From contig NZ_JAJNDB010000001.1 of assembly GCF_021026375.1 (NCBI RefSeq), positions 372,001 to 436,000 of the forward strand: 64,000 nucleotides of DNA, read 5' to 3'. The stretch's first letter is position 1; every line of letters begins with the position of its first letter. Both the position numbers and the translations under genes were made by a program. The notes below the pieces were generated by a model that was given only the letters and a program-made list of their open reading frames with translations, searched no databases and was not told the origin of the DNA. Positions 1 to 9,347 of the stretch are shown piece after piece. Origin of the DNA: Actinomycetospora endophytica (GTDB lineage Bacteria; Actinomycetota; Actinomycetes; Mycobacteriales; Pseudonocardiaceae).

Positions 1-1020
1 GCTCAACAGACCCAGCACGGCGGGGTCGGCCGCGTGCACCAGGGCCCGCGCACCGCGCCGGACGACGACGCCGGGCGCGCCCAGCAGACCCGCCGTCACC
101 GGCGACAACCGTCCCTGGACGGCCGCCGCGCCCTCGTCGTGGGCGGAGCGCACGAGGTGGTCGAGCACCGGCGCGGGGTCGCCGGTGGCGCCGACCTGCA
201 CGACCTCGGCCACCCCCGCCGGGGGCAGCAGGTAGAGGAACCACCCGAGCACCCGTCCCGTCGTCCCTCGCACCAGGCGGGCGGTGAGGTGGCCGCGGTC
301 GTTCAACCGGCCCAGCTCGGCGAACACCCAGGTCAGCCAGGCGGGGTCGTAGTCCGGGTGCAGCCGGAGCCGCTTGCCCTGCGCGGCGACCGAGTCGGCG
401 AGCAGCTCCGGGGTGAGGATCTCCGTGCTGCCGGTGGGGTCCGGCGGGGGCGGCGGGCCGAGGCGCCCGAACCGGGCGGCCAGCGCGTCCCACGGTGCAC
501 CCGCGAGCCGCGCGCCCCGGCCGAGTGCGGGAGCCCGCCGGCCGGCGAGCGCACCCGCCGTCGCACCCGCCCGCAGGATGCGCCACCACGCCACCGACGA
601 CCCGACCATCTCCTGCCCGCCGAGGCCCGCCCAGAGGCCGCGGGAGTCGTCGTTGGCGCGATCGGCGACGGTGAGTTCCTGCGGGCCGGCGAGCAGCTTG
701 CGGTTGAGCAGCACCCCGACCCCGCGCGAGCGCCAGTCCGGGTGCGCGACGAGGTTGCTGCTCACCGCCATCCGCACCGAGCGGCCGTCCAGACGCATCC
801 GCCGGGTGTTGGCGGCGATGAACCCGACGATGCCGCCGTCGGCGTCCTCGTGGACGAGCGAGGGGATCTCCGGGTCGGCCCACGGGTCGTCGACGACCAC
901 CCGGGCGAAGTACTCCGCGACCCGCGGGTTCGGCTCGTGCTGCCCCGAGCGCATGACCAGCTCGAACAGTGCGCTGACCTGTGGCAGGTCGGCGCGTTCC
1001 AGTGCGCGGATGCCCGTCAT
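1..1020 (-). CDS. GNAT-like acetyltransferase, 3' end outside window
   Basis: The reading frame is open from an ATG at 1018-1020 to the window edge without a stop, so at least 340 residues are present and the C-terminus is missing. The N-terminal part (residues 1-150) reads like a GNAT acetyltransferase: an acceptor-side start (TGIRALERADLPQVSALFEL), a mid-domain strand and the acetyl-CoA loop HPDWRSRGVGVLLNRKLL, which carries the R-x-x-G-x-G/A signature. The rest is long for a single GNAT domain and may hold a second, degenerate one. Substrate unknown. The first 1100 bases also read open on the plus strand, which I treat as a shadow of this gene. Confidence 0.7.
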   Translation of the reverse strand, partial: MTGIRALERADLPQVSALFELVMRSGQHEPNPRVAEYFARVVVDDPWADPEIPSLVHEDADGGIVGFIAANTRRMRLDGRSVRMAVSSNLVAHPDWRSRGVGVLLNRKLLAGPQELTVADRANDDSRGLWAGLGGQEMVGSSVAWWRILRAGATAGALAGRRAPALGRGARLAGAPWDALAARFGRLGPPPPPDPTGSTEILTPELLADSVAAQGKRLRLHPDYDPAWLTWVFAELGRLNDRGHLTARLVRGTTGRVLGWFLYLLPPAGVAEVVQVGATGDPAPVLDHLVRSAHDEGAAAVQGRLSPVTAGLLGAPGVVVRRGARALVHAADPAVLGLLS

Positions 1021-1272
1021 CCGGCGGAGGGTAGACCGGTCCCGGATTCTGTCCGTGTGTGCCGGGGCGTCCGGGTGCGGGAGATCGGCGGTACCAGTGG
1101 CTGCGGGACGTCTCCCGCTCTTTGGTGATCAGGAGCACTCCACGCACCTGAGCCGGCGCGACAACCTGCCGCCAGTACCCCTCATCGGTGGGTGTGCCGA
1201 ACAGATATGACCCGCCGGTACTCGCACCGTCGGCCGATGGGCACGGGGCGTGGACGCTCCTACTCTGAGTAG

Positions 1273-2004
1273 GTGACCCAGCTCGTCGACGACCTGCGCG
1301 AGCGGCCGGTGCTCGTGCACGTCGCGCCGGAGCCGGTCCCTACCGGGAGGGGGCGGCCCGGTCTGCTGCGCGGGACGGGCGTCGCGGTGCTCGTCGTCGT
1401 GGCCGTCGGTGGCGGGGTGCTGGGCGGTGGCGCGCTCGTCCACGGGCTGCTGGATCTCTCCGGGCCGACCCACGCGGCCGGCCCGCTCTGGTTCGCGCCG
1501 CCGCCGTCGTTGCTCGATCTCACCGGGGTCACGCCGGTCCCGGTGGCCGGCGCGCCGATCGTCCCGGTCGACCCGACCCCGCCGGCGAGCGCCGTCGTCG
1601 CGGACGGTCGCGGCGGCCCGGGGCCACGGGGCTCCGACGGCGGCGACGGCGGCGGCGGTGCGTCCGGCTCGGGCTCCGGGAACGGCCAGGGCGGGTCGTC
1701 CGGTCAGGACTCGTCGGGACAGGGTTCGTCGGGTCAGTCGTACGGGCGGGCTCCGGACGCAGCAGCGGGGGCGACAACGGTGGCGGCGCCGCCAAGAAGA
1801 ACGGCGACGACGGCGGCAGCGGGCACGGCTCGAGCGGCGGCTCCGGCTCCGGCAGCAACTCCGGATCCGGCAACAGTGGCTCCGGCGGCAGCGGGTCGGG
1901 CGGCAGCTCCGGCTCCGGCGGCAGCGGCGGCGGTTCCGGCGGCTCGTCCTACGGCTGACCGAGCACCCGGCAGGACTGAGTGGCGCCGTTCGCTCGTCGG
2001 ATGA
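1273..2004 (+). CDS. Gly/Ser-rich membrane protein, probable frameshift
   Basis: GTG start. A short cytoplasmic N-terminus is followed by one strong transmembrane segment (about residues 33-60, VAVLVVVAVGGGVLGGGALV) and a Pro/Gly/Ser-rich external tail, so this looks like a single-pass membrane-anchored protein. Up to about base 1743 the tail is typical Gly-Ser-Gln low complexity. Beyond that point the annotated frame turns Ala/Pro/Arg-rich, while another forward frame continues as Gly/Ser repeats and ends in GGSSYG with a stop at 1956-1958. One base appears to be missing near 1744-1749. The intact protein would probably end at 1958. Function unknown. Confidence 0.45.
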   Translation: MTQLVDDLRERPVLVHVAPEPVPTGRGRPGLLRGTGVAVLVVVAVGGGVLGGGALVHGLLDLSGPTHAAGPLWFAPPPSLLDLTGVTPVPVAGAPIVPVDPTPPASAVVADGRGGPGPRGSDGGDGGGGASGSGSGNGQGGSSGQDSSGQGSSGQSYGRAPDAAAGATTVAAPPRRTATTAAAGTARAAAPAPAATPDPATVAPAAAGRAAAPAPAAAAAVPAARPTADRAPGRTEWRRSLVG

Positions 2005-2027
2005 CAGCCCTGGGGCCGGACGGAGGC

Positions 2028-3404
2028 TCACGACCGCGGGAGGACCACCTCGACGCGCGTCCCCTGGCCGGGCGCGGCACGCACCGTCAGCGTCCCGCCC
2101 ATGTCGGCGATCAGGTCCCCGATCGCGTGCAGCCCGGCATGCCCGTCCCCGGACCGGGCGGCCCGGGCGTGGTCGTCGAACCCGTGCCCGTCGTCGTCGA
2201 CGACGAGTCGCCAGCGGCCACGCTCGGCGGCCAGGCTCAGGTCGACGTGCTCGGCGCCGCTGTGGCTCACCACGTTGCGCAGCGCCTCCTGGGCCGCCCG
2301 GTAGAGCAGGGCGGCCTCGTCGGGCCCGGCACCGCCGACGCCGTCGAGCGAGACCGCGACCCCGATCCCCCGGCGCTGCAGCCCGCCCGCGAGCTCGCGC
2401 AGCGCCGGGTCGAGGCCCTCCTCGGTGAGGTCGGGCGGGCAGATGTCGACGAGCAGGGAGCACAGCGCCCCGGCGCTCTCCCGCAGCCGGCTCGCGGCGT
2501 CGGCGACGACACCGCGGGCGTCGGGATCGACGGGTCCCTTCATCCGGCTGGCGTCGAGGGCGTAGGTGATGCGGGTGAGCTCTGAGACGACGCCGTCGCG
2601 CAACTCCTCCGCGATGCGACGGCGCTCGGCGGTGGAGGCCTCCACGGCGTGGTGCAGCAGGCGGTCGCGCTGTCGCTCGCGGGCCCGCAGCCGGCGGACG
2701 AGCATCACCACGAGCGGCACCTGCACCAGCTCGAGCACCACCAGCGCCGCCACCGAGAGCGGCGCGACCGTGCGCCAGGCGTCCCAGCCGGCGTCGGACA
2801 CCGCGTCGTCACGGAAATCGGTCTCGTAGAGCAGCGGCGTCCCGGAGACCGACCGGATGCCGGTGTAGACCTCCAGCACCTGCCCGAAGGGCGCCTCGGT
2901 GGCGTTCTCCGGGCGGCTCGGGTCGCTGATCTCGGTGCCCTGCCCACCGCCGGCGAGAGCGACCCGCTCGCGGTCCTCGAGGTCGAAGGAGCGTCCGACG
3001 AGCGCCGGGTCGTCGGAGTAGAGGACCTTCCCGCTCGCGTCCCAGATCATGACGCGGACGAGCGAGCCGGCCAGCACGGAACGGCGCACCGTCGTGTCGA
3101 GGGCGGCGAGCGCGGCGGGATCGCCGGCCAGGACGCCGTCGGTGAGCTGCGGCTCGATCGCGCCCTTGGCGGTGACGAACGCGATCTGGGTGACCTGCTG
3201 GGTCGCGGCCGCGGTCGCCCGCTCCCGGGCGATCAGCGCGACCGCCAGCGCGAGCCCCACGGTGACCAGCACCCCGGCGGCGATGAACCCCGCGACGAGC
3301 CGCACGGCCGAGGTCCGGCCGCGCCGGTCGGACCGGGTGACCCGCGCGCCGACGACCTCCACGGTCGGCGGCGCCGCGGGCTCCTGCAGGTCCCCCGCCG
3401 CCAT
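2028..3404 (-). CDS. NarL-type sensor histidine kinase lacking the phospho-acceptor His
   Basis: 458 residues. Transmembrane helix 1 (about 35-58), an extracellular sensor region (59-212), helix 2 (about 213-237), a HisKA_3-like dimerisation region and a HATPase_c domain. The N box (EALRNVVSHSGA) and G boxes (DDDGHGFDD, GHAGLHAIGDLIADMGG) are intact. The X-box, normally E-L-H-D-G, reads E-L-R-D-G: residue 269 is Arg (codon CGC, bases 2598-2600), one transition away from CAC. No response regulator lies beside it. By family it would control a NarL/LuxR-type regulator. As written it cannot autophosphorylate at the usual site, so it may be a pseudo-kinase, a phosphatase or a sequencing variant. 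Confidence 0.85.
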   Translation of the reverse strand: MAAGDLQEPAAPPTVEVVGARVTRSDRRGRTSAVRLVAGFIAAGVLVTVGLALAVALIARERATAAATQQVTQIAFVTAKGAIEPQLTDGVLAGDPAALAALDTTVRRSVLAGSLVRVMIWDASGKVLYSDDPALVGRSFDLEDRERVALAGGGQGTEISDPSRPENATEAPFGQVLEVYTGIRSVSGTPLLYETDFRDDAVSDAGWDAWRTVAPLSVAALVVLELVQVPLVVMLVRRLRARERQRDRLLHHAVEASTAERRRIAEELRDGVVSELTRITYALDASRMKGPVDPDARGVVADAASRLRESAGALCSLLVDICPPDLTEEGLDPALRELAGGLQRRGIGVAVSLDGVGGAGPDEAALLYRAAQEALRNVVSHSGAEHVDLSLAAERGRWRLVVDDDGHGFDDHARAARSGDGHAGLHAIGDLIADMGGTLTVRAAPGQGTRVEVVLPRS

Positions 3405-3474
3405 GCGCCGATGTTAGGAGCCCGACGACCCCGCGCCCACTGTTCGCTCCAGGCCGGACCGTCGAGGCGGTCGA

Positions 3475-4023
3475 TCACCCGCGCGGCGAACCGCACCCCG
3501 GGCAGAAGTTGCCGTTGCCCATCGGGGTGCCGCAGTGCCGGCACCCCGCGGTGGCCCGCAGCGGACCGCCGCAGTTCCCGCAGTACACGCCGTCGCCGTA
3601 GGAGCCGCACCGCCCGCAGCGCCCGGCGATCTCCGGCGCCCGCGGCGGCACGCACTGCACGCAGTAGCCCGCCGCCGGGTTCCAGCACACCTGCTTGCAC
3701 AGCCACTGCCCGCAGCCCCGGCACTGCACGAACTCGTCAGCGACGTCGTGCGAGGCCTCCTCGAGGCGCTTGTCGTTCGTGGAGCCCCGGGTACTGCTGC
3801 GGTTCCAGTTCGCCATCAGGCCGAACTGCTCGATGCGCCCGCCCCACTCCCCGCCCATGAGGCCCCCGGCCAGAGCGGCGATCCGTCCGCCGGTGCCGCT
3901 GACCGAGTGCCGGAAGCGGGACCGGAACCCGTTGCCGCAGCGCAGGCAGTGGAACTCGAACTGGTAGCCCTCGTAGGTGCTGACGTCCGAGTGGTTGCTG
4001 GTGAAGGGAACGACGGACGTCAT
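3475..4023 (-). CDS. multi-zinc-ribbon protein
   Basis: Start set at the ATG at 4021-4023 (TSVVPFTSNH...), giving 182 residues; an upstream in-frame extension is low-complexity and unlikely. Four Cys clusters are visible: CLRCG near residue 32, then CRGCG with a CKQVC/CVQC group, then CGRCG with CGNCG, and finally CRHCG with CPGCG. The C-terminal half therefore resembles a double zinc ribbon. The middle (residues 45-95) is Gly-rich with no recognised domain. Such proteins commonly act as small metal-bound scaffolds or nucleic-acid binders, but nothing here fixes a function. It lies between the orphan kinase and the molybdopterin enzyme on the same strand. Confidence 0.7.
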   Translation of the reverse strand: MTSVVPFTSNHSDVSTYEGYQFEFHCLRCGNGFRSRFRHSVSGTGGRIAALAGGLMGGEWGGRIEQFGLMANWNRSSTRGSTNDKRLEEASHDVADEFVQCRGCGQWLCKQVCWNPAAGYCVQCVPPRAPEIAGRCGRCGSYGDGVYCGNCGGPLRATAGCRHCGTPMGNGNFCPGCGSPRG

Positions 4024-4145
4024 CGCGGGCAGGACCTTCCGGCTCAGTGGTGGGGGCCGGACGGATGATCGCGCCGGGGGCGCGGCCGGCGATGCCGTAG
4101 CGGCTACTGCATCACCGACCGCGTGCCCACGGTCACGCGCCGCGC

Positions 4146-6521
4146 TCAGTTCTCGGTGCCCGCCATCCCCGCGTACTCCGGGCCGGCCTGGGCGCGGGTG
4201 CCGGGGTCGCTGGACCCGACCCCCTGGATCGCCCGCCACACGGCCTCAGGAGTCAGCGGCATGTCGATGTGCCGCACGCCGAGGTGCGAGACCGCGTCGA
4301 CGACGGCGTTGTGCACCGCCGGCGTCGAGCCGATCGTCCCGGACTCCCCGATCCCCTTCGCGCCGATCGGGTTGAGGAAGGTCGGCGTCTCGGTGTTCGA
4401 GGCCTCGTAGGAGCACAGGTCGGCGGCGCTCGGGATGGTGTACGACGCCAGGTTGCCGGTGGTCGGGTTGCCGTCCTCGTCGAACGTGACCCGCTCGAAG
4501 AGCGCCTGCGAGATGCCCTGGGCGATCCCGCCGTGCTGCTGACCGGCGACGAGCAGCGGGTTGAGGATCTTCCCGCAGTCGTCGACGGCGACGTGGCGCT
4601 TCGGCATCACCATGCCGGTGTCGAGGTCGACCTCGACGACCGAGATGTGCGACCCGAACGGGAAGCTCGACTGGCCCTGCTTGAAGTCCAGGTCCTCGCG
4701 CAGCGCGCGGCCGTTGCCGTCCTCGAGGCCGGTGCCGTCCTCGGAGGCGGCGGCGATCCGGGCCCAGGTCACGGTGTGCCCGGCGACGCCGCGGACCCCG
4801 AACCCGTCGTCGGAGTGCTCGATGTCCTCCACCGCCGCCTCGAGCAGGTGGGCGGCGATCTCCCGGGCCCGCGAGACGAGCTCCTGCGAGGCGTTGTGGA
4901 TCGCGCTGCCGCCGGTCTGCAGCGACCGCGAGCCGAGCGTGCCCGCGCCGCTGCGCACGACCGAGGTGTCGGACTGGACGACCTTGACCTGGGACATCGG
5001 CACGCCGAACACCGACGACGCCAGCTGCGCGAACGCGGTCTCGTGACCCTGGCCGTGGGCGCTGGTCCCCGCCATGACGGTGAACGTGCCGTCGGGGTGC
5101 GCCTGCGCCGAGCCGTACTCGCCGTCGAGCCCCAGCGGGGCGGTGACCTCGACGTACGAGCCGATGCCGATGCCGAGCGCGACCCGCTCGCCCGCGTCGC
5201 GGCGCCGCTTCTGCTCCGCCAGCAGCTCGTCGTACCCGGCGGCGGCCTTGACCGCGTCGAGCGACTTCTCGTGGTCGGCGTTGTCGTACTCGGCGCCGGT
5301 CAGCGAGGTCATCGGGTACCGCTCGGGCTGCAGGTAGTTCATGCGCCGCATCTCGAGCGGGTCGACGCCGATCTCGTCGGCGGCCATGTCGATGATGCGC
5401 TCGAGCAGCTGGGTCGCCTCGGGGCGTCCGGCGCCGCGGTAGGCGCCGATCGTCGTCGTATTGGTGACGACGGTCTTCCAGGAGAACTCGATCGCCGGGA
5501 TGTCGTAGACGCCCTGCGCGAGCAGCTGGGTGAGGCTGGGCAGGATCGTGCCGACCGCCGGGTAGGCCCCGCCGTCGCCGATCACCGACGCCCGCAGCCC
5601 GACGATCCTGCCGTCGCGCTTCACGCCGAGCTCGACCCACTGGACCTGCGCGCGGCCGTGGACCATCGAGAGCATGTTCTCGGAGCGCGTCTCGTTCCAG
5701 CGCACCGGCCGACCGAGCACCAGCGCCGCCTTCGCGGCGATCGTGTACTCCGGGTAGGCGGTGGCCTTGGGGCCGAACCCGCCGCCGACCCGCGGCGCGA
5801 CGACGCGGACCTGGTCGGCCTCGAGACCGAGGTCGCCGGCGATCGCGTCCCGGGCGCCGTGCGGGGTCTGGGTGGAGAGCCAGAGCGTCAGGCCGCCCTC
5901 GGGCGCGCCGGGCTCGATGAGGCAGGCGTTCGGCTCCATCGGCACGCCCGCGAGCTTCTGGTTGTAGAACTTGCCGGTCACGACGACGTCGGCGGTGTCG
6001 AAGATCCCGTCGACCTCGCCGGTCCCCGCTCCGGCGACGAGGTTGCTCCCGGTCTCCTCGAACAGCAGCGGGGCGCCGTCGGCGTAGGCCGCCTCGATGT
6101 CGGTGACCGCGGGCAGCGGGTCGATGTCGGGGAAGACGGTCTCCGCGGCGTCCAGCGCCTCGCTCGCCGTCTCCCCGATGACGACGGCGACGATGTCACC
6201 GACGAAGCGGACCTTGCCCTTCGCCAGGTGCGGGCGGGACATCGCGTCGGGCACGACGCCGGGCAGCCCGGGCCGGTCGGCGACGTCCAGATCGGCGTTG
6301 GTGTAGACCGCGACGACGCCCGGCATCCCCTTGGCCTCGTCCACATCGATCTCGCCGAGCGTGCCGTGCGCCATCGGGGAGCGGACGAACACCGCGTGCA
6401 GCGAACCCTCGACGGGCAGGTCACCGGTGTAGAGACCGGCCCCGGTGATGAGCTCCTGATCCTCGGTCCGCTTCACCGCGTGACCCAGGATCGAGCCGCC
6501 GGTGTGGGTCGTGACGCTCAC
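4146..6521 (-). CDS. xanthine dehydrogenase/CoxL-family molybdopterin subunit
   Basis: 791 residues from a GTG at 6519-6521, chosen because AGAGGAG lies at Shine-Dalgarno distance; an upstream in-frame start adds an unconserved Arg-rich leader. It has the aldehyde oxidase a/b hammerhead domain, then the Mo-pterin domain with [14 protein letters not shown], the loop [16 protein letters not shown] and the catalytic Glu in GIGESGT (about residue 726). The active-site loop is AYRGAGR, not the AYxCSFR of true CO dehydrogenase, so it belongs to the broader aldehyde/N-heterocycle hydroxylase group. No FAD or [2Fe-2S] subunit is adjacent, unlike the complete set at 49-54 kb, so partners must be encoded elsewhere. 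Confidence 0.85.
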   Translation of the reverse strand: MSVTTHTGGSILGHAVKRTEDQELITGAGLYTGDLPVEGSLHAVFVRSPMAHGTLGEIDVDEAKGMPGVVAVYTNADLDVADRPGLPGVVPDAMSRPHLAKGKVRFVGDIVAVVIGETASEALDAAETVFPDIDPLPAVTDIEAAYADGAPLLFEETGSNLVAGAGTGEVDGIFDTADVVVTGKFYNQKLAGVPMEPNACLIEPGAPEGGLTLWLSTQTPHGARDAIAGDLGLEADQVRVVAPRVGGGFGPKATAYPEYTIAAKAALVLGRPVRWNETRSENMLSMVHGRAQVQWVELGVKRDGRIVGLRASVIGDGGAYPAVGTILPSLTQLLAQGVYDIPAIEFSWKTVVTNTTTIGAYRGAGRPEATQLLERIIDMAADEIGVDPLEMRRMNYLQPERYPMTSLTGAEYDNADHEKSLDAVKAAAGYDELLAEQKRRRDAGERVALGIGIGSYVEVTAPLGLDGEYGSAQAHPDGTFTVMAGTSAHGQGHETAFAQLASSVFGVPMSQVKVVQSDTSVVRSGAGTLGSRSLQTGGSAIHNASQELVSRAREIAAHLLEAAVEDIEHSDDGFGVRGVAGHTVTWARIAAASEDGTGLEDGNGRALREDLDFKQGQSSFPFGSHISVVEVDLDTGMVMPKRHVAVDDCGKILNPLLVAGQQHGGIAQGISQALFERVTFDEDGNPTTGNLASYTIPSAADLCSYEASNTETPTFLNPIGAKGIGESGTIGSTPAVHNAVVDAVSHLGVRHIDMPLTPEAVWRAIQGVGSSDPGTRAQAGPEYAGMAGTEN

Positions 6522-6665
6522 GCGCGCTCCTCTGTGCCCTCGTCGCGGTCCGGCGCACCGCCCGTGCACGGACCCCTGATATTCGGACACTAGTCATCCG
6601 GGTGACAGCGCGCACAGGGTCGTTTCCGCAGGTCAGAAGCGACCTCATCTGCGGGGGGATCGTCG

Positions 6666-7787
6666 TTAGGGCGCCGCATCTGCGGTGTGCACGAGCAGCG
6701 GGACGAGCTGCTCGGCGTCGGAGCGGGAACCGTGCTGCCCGGGCAGGCGCGCCAGGACCGGCTCGCCCTCGGACCGCACGATCGCCGCGTTGCCGCGGGT
6801 CGCGGCGACGACGTCGGGCACCCGGGCCCGCACGGCGTCGTCGACCGGGCCGAACCAGCCGTCGCCGGCGGCCTGCTCGCCGGGGAGCACGTCGGCGTCG
6901 TCGCCGAGGGTGGCCCGCCAGGCGGCGAGCACGTCGTCGGCGCTGCCGGGGCGGGCGTAGACGAGGCGGGCGCGCGGGTCGCCGCCGACCATCGGCTCGC
7001 CGAGGCGCAGGTCGGGGTGGGTGTCGGCGTCGTGGCGGCGGTCGACGGTGACCATCCCGTGGTCCCCGGTGATCGCCAGCAGGGTGCCGGGCGGCAGGTC
7101 CTCGGCGAGCAGCGCGACGAGGTGGTCGATCTGGCGCAACTGCCGGCGCCAGGCCAGGGAGCCGGGGCCGCGCAGATGACCGAGCTGGTCGAGATCGGCG
7201 TGGTAGGCGTAGACCAGCCCGGGCTCGGCGAGGGCCGTGAGCGTCTCGGCGGCGAGGTCTCCGAGGGCGCCGACACCGCGGTAGGTCGCGCCGCGCAGCG
7301 CCGAGCGGGTCAGGCCGGACTCGCGGTAGGCGCGGTCGGAGATGACGGTGCTGCGGACGCCGTGGGCCTTCGCTCGTTCGAACAGGGTGGGTCTCGGCTG
7401 GACGGCCTCGGGGGCGAGGCGCTCGCGGAGGTCGATCTTCCCCTCGGTCCAGGTCAGCGCGTCGAGCAGGGTGTCCTCGACCCGGAAGCGGACGCCGAGG
7501 GTGCCGTGCGCGCCGGGCGGCAGTCCGGTGCCGAGGCTCGTGACGCTGATGGGGGTGCTCGTCGGGAAGCCCACGGTCAACGGTCCGGCGTCGGCCATCG
7601 CGGCGAGGAACGGCGCGTCGGCGGCGTGCTCGGTGAGCAGCTCCCGCCCGAGGCCGTCGACGAGGAACAGGACGGCGGAGCGAGCCGGGGGCAGGCTGAT
7701 CGCGGGCGGCCCGTCGAGCTCGGTTCCCAGCGAGGCGAGCAGGGCGGGCAGCGCCCCGGCGAGGGCGGGGCCGTCGGCGGAGGTCAC
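6666..7787 (-). CDS. alkaline phosphatase superfamily / type I phosphodiesterase
   Basis: 373 residues from the GTG at 7785-7787, which has AGGGTGGG just upstream; a longer frame to 7823 is possible. The protein reads as a nucleotide pyrophosphatase/phosphodiesterase-like member of the alkaline phosphatase superfamily: metal-binding VDGLG near the N-terminus, the nucleophile region STPISVTSLGTG, then HADLDQLGH and TGDHGM supplying further metal ligands. No signal peptide is seen, so it is probably cytoplasmic. Substrate unknown; relatives hydrolyse phosphodiesters or phosphonate-type compounds. It is transcribed toward the molybdopterin subunit gene with a gap of about 145 bp. Confidence 0.82.
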   Translation of the reverse strand: MTSADGPALAGALPALLASLGTELDGPPAISLPPARSAVLFLVDGLGRELLTEHAADAPFLAAMADAGPLTVGFPTSTPISVTSLGTGLPPGAHGTLGVRFRVEDTLLDALTWTEGKIDLRERLAPEAVQPRPTLFERAKAHGVRSTVISDRAYRESGLTRSALRGATYRGVGALGDLAAETLTALAEPGLVYAYHADLDQLGHLRGPGSLAWRRQLRQIDHLVALLAEDLPPGTLLAITGDHGMVTVDRRHDADTHPDLRLGEPMVGGDPRARLVYARPGSADDVLAAWRATLGDDADVLPGEQAAGDGWFGPVDDAVRARVPDVVAATRGNAAIVRSEGEPVLARLPGQHGSRSDAEQLVPLLVHTADAAP

Positions 7788-7994
7788 GCGCCCACCCTGC
7801 CGGGCGCGGGGCGGGCCCGGCATCCCGGTGGCCCGGCTGGTTGCCGCGGCCGCCGATCGCCGGGCCGAGATCGCCGGGCCGAGGGAGCCTGCCCGTCGAA
7901 CGGATCTCCGATCACCCGCGCATCGACTCCCTGATCACCTGCGTCCGCTGTCGTCACCCGGGCCCGAAACGGGTGACGGGCGACCGGGGCGTGG

Positions 7995-8429
7995 CTAGAG
8001 CGAGAGCAGGCGGTCGAAGAACTCCCGGTAGCGGCGCAACGCCTGACGCAGTTCCTCGGTGCCAGGCTCAGCGTTCCCGCCCCACTCCGCCTCGAGCTCC
8101 GAGCGCTGGTCGCGAAAGACGCGGCTGACCTCGTCGAGGACCTCGCCGACCAGCTGGTCAGCCTCGGTCACCGACTGGCGCGGTTCGTCGACGAAGCCCG
8201 CCTGGACCTCCTGCCAGCGGCTGCGGAGCCGCTCCGAGGCGGACGGGTCAAGGACGCGGACACGCTCGGCGTCGGAGGCGTCGTGGTCGTGCTGCCCGGC
8301 CCGCTCGCCGTGCTGACGGGTGTAGCGGCCGGGCTCCTCGTCGCGCCCTCCCTCGTCGCGGCGGTCGTCGTCGCCGCGGCGATCGTCGCGCCGGTCGTCG
8401 TGCGTGGTGTCGGTGGTCTCGGTGCTCAC
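7995..8429 (-). CDS. hypothetical protein, second of a paralogous pair with charged N-terminus
   Basis: 144 residues. Residues 1-50 are a hydrophilic low-complexity run rich in Asp, Arg, Glu and His (DDRRDDRRGDDDRRDEGG). Residues 60-144 form a probably helical domain (RLRSRWQEVQAGFVDEPRQ ... RRYREFFDRLLSL) that aligns by eye with the central domain of the upstream gene, including the W-x-x-(I/V)-Q-x-x-F-V-D-(D/E)-P core and the closing R-x-Y-R/F-Y-R-S segment. Its start overlaps the stop of the upstream gene by four bases (ATGA), so they are co-translated. I do not recognise a named function. Confidence 0.7.
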   Translation of the reverse strand: MSTETTDTTHDDRRDDRRGDDDRRDEGGRDEEPGRYTRQHGERAGQHDHDASDAERVRVLDPSASERLRSRWQEVQAGFVDEPRQSVTEADQLVGEVLDEVSRVFRDQRSELEAEWGGNAEPGTEELRQALRRYREFFDRLLSL

Positions 8430-9199
8430 CGTCGGCTCCCGTCGTGGTCGCGTGCCCCGTCCGCCGACGATCCGCCGGCTTCCCGCTCCTCGTGCGCGTC
8501 GCCGCGGTCGTGGCGCCCGCCGTCGTCGCGACGCGCATCGTCATCGCGGCGTTCGTCGTCGCGGCGCCTGCCGTCGTCGTCGCGGCGCCCGCCGTCGTCG
8601 TGGGGACGGCTCTCGCCGGCCCGGTGTCGGCCGTCCTCCCCCGAGCCGCCGCCGTGCCCGTCGTCGTGGGGGCTCTCGTCGATCAGCGCATCGACCAGAC
8701 TGCGGTAGGAGGTCACGGCCTCGCGGAGGTCCTCGGTGCCGGCGCGGCTCTCGCGGTGGGCGTCGTGCACCCGACGGGCCTCGCGGTAGTGCTCGACGAC
8801 CCGCGGGTGCTCGACAGAGATGTCGGCAGCGCGCTGGTCGAAGTCGTCCACGGGATAGCCGCGCTCGCGCATGATCGTCGTGACCAGCGAGTCGGCCTTC
8901 TCGACGGCCCCGCCCGGGTCGTCGACGAACTCACCCTGGATGCGCATCCAGTCGCCCCGGAAGCGCTCAGCGGTCTGCGGGTCGAGCGGGAGCAGTTCGA
9001 GCTGGTCGTGGCGCTTGCGGCGCTCGGCGAGCTCCTTCTCGGCCTCGCCCTTCGAGTCCGCCTGCTCGACCGCGCGGTCGTACTCCGGCCCGAACTGCTC
9101 CTGCAGCTGCTCCGACCGCTTCCGGCGCGCCAGGGCGAGCCCGCCGCCGGCGAGCGCGAGCACGACGACCACCACGATGACGACAATGACCAGGGTCAT
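8426..9199 (-). CDS. membrane-anchored hypothetical protein with charged low-complexity tail
   Basis: 257 residues from the ATG at 9197-9199. One N-terminal transmembrane helix (residues 1-22, almost only Val/Ile/Leu/Ala/Gly) is followed by a helical segment, then the domain shared with the downstream paralogue (FRGDWMRIQGEFVDDPGGAV ... TSYRSLVDALID, about residues 75-165). The last 90 residues are Asp/Arg/His-rich and probably disordered. The topology suggests a small membrane anchor presenting the helical domain to the cytoplasm. The paralogous 3' neighbour lacks the helix, so the pair would consist of a tethered and a soluble form. No family function can be assigned. Confidence 0.72.
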   Translation of the reverse strand: MTLVIVVIVVVVVLALAGGGLALARRKRSEQLQEQFGPEYDRAVEQADSKGEAEKELAERRKRHDQLELLPLDPQTAERFRGDWMRIQGEFVDDPGGAVEKADSLVTTIMRERGYPVDDFDQRAADISVEHPRVVEHYREARRVHDAHRESRAGTEDLREAVTSYRSLVDALIDESPHDDGHGGGSGEDGRHRAGESRPHDDGGRRDDDGRRRDDERRDDDARRDDGGRHDRGDAHEEREAGGSSADGARDHDGSRR

Positions 9200-9347
9200 G
9201 ACGGTTCCGCCGTCCGACGTGAATTCATGACTCAGAGCGTCGACCCGCATACGGCCGGTATCAATCGACCACGGAGCGGCATGTGCGCTGGGTCACATGG
9301 TGGCGGGCCGATTGCGGCAAACGTGGTTTCGCCGAACGGCGGCCCGA

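Noticed and set aside
34..1128. Open plus-strand frame of 364 codons rich in Arg, Pro, Gly and His
   Set aside because: It is antisense to the GNAT-like frame and has the amino-acid bias of a GC-rich shadow; the minus-strand translation has family motifs.
1129..2463. Minus-strand 444-codon frame
   Set aside because: Arg/Ala-rich product with no motifs, overlapping the clear kinase gene and the Gly/Ser protein; shadow of high GC3.
4269..6593. Plus-strand 774-codon frame across the molybdopterin gene
   Set aside because: Antisense shadow with Val/Gly/Asp/Arg bias; the minus strand has complete molybdopterin motifs.
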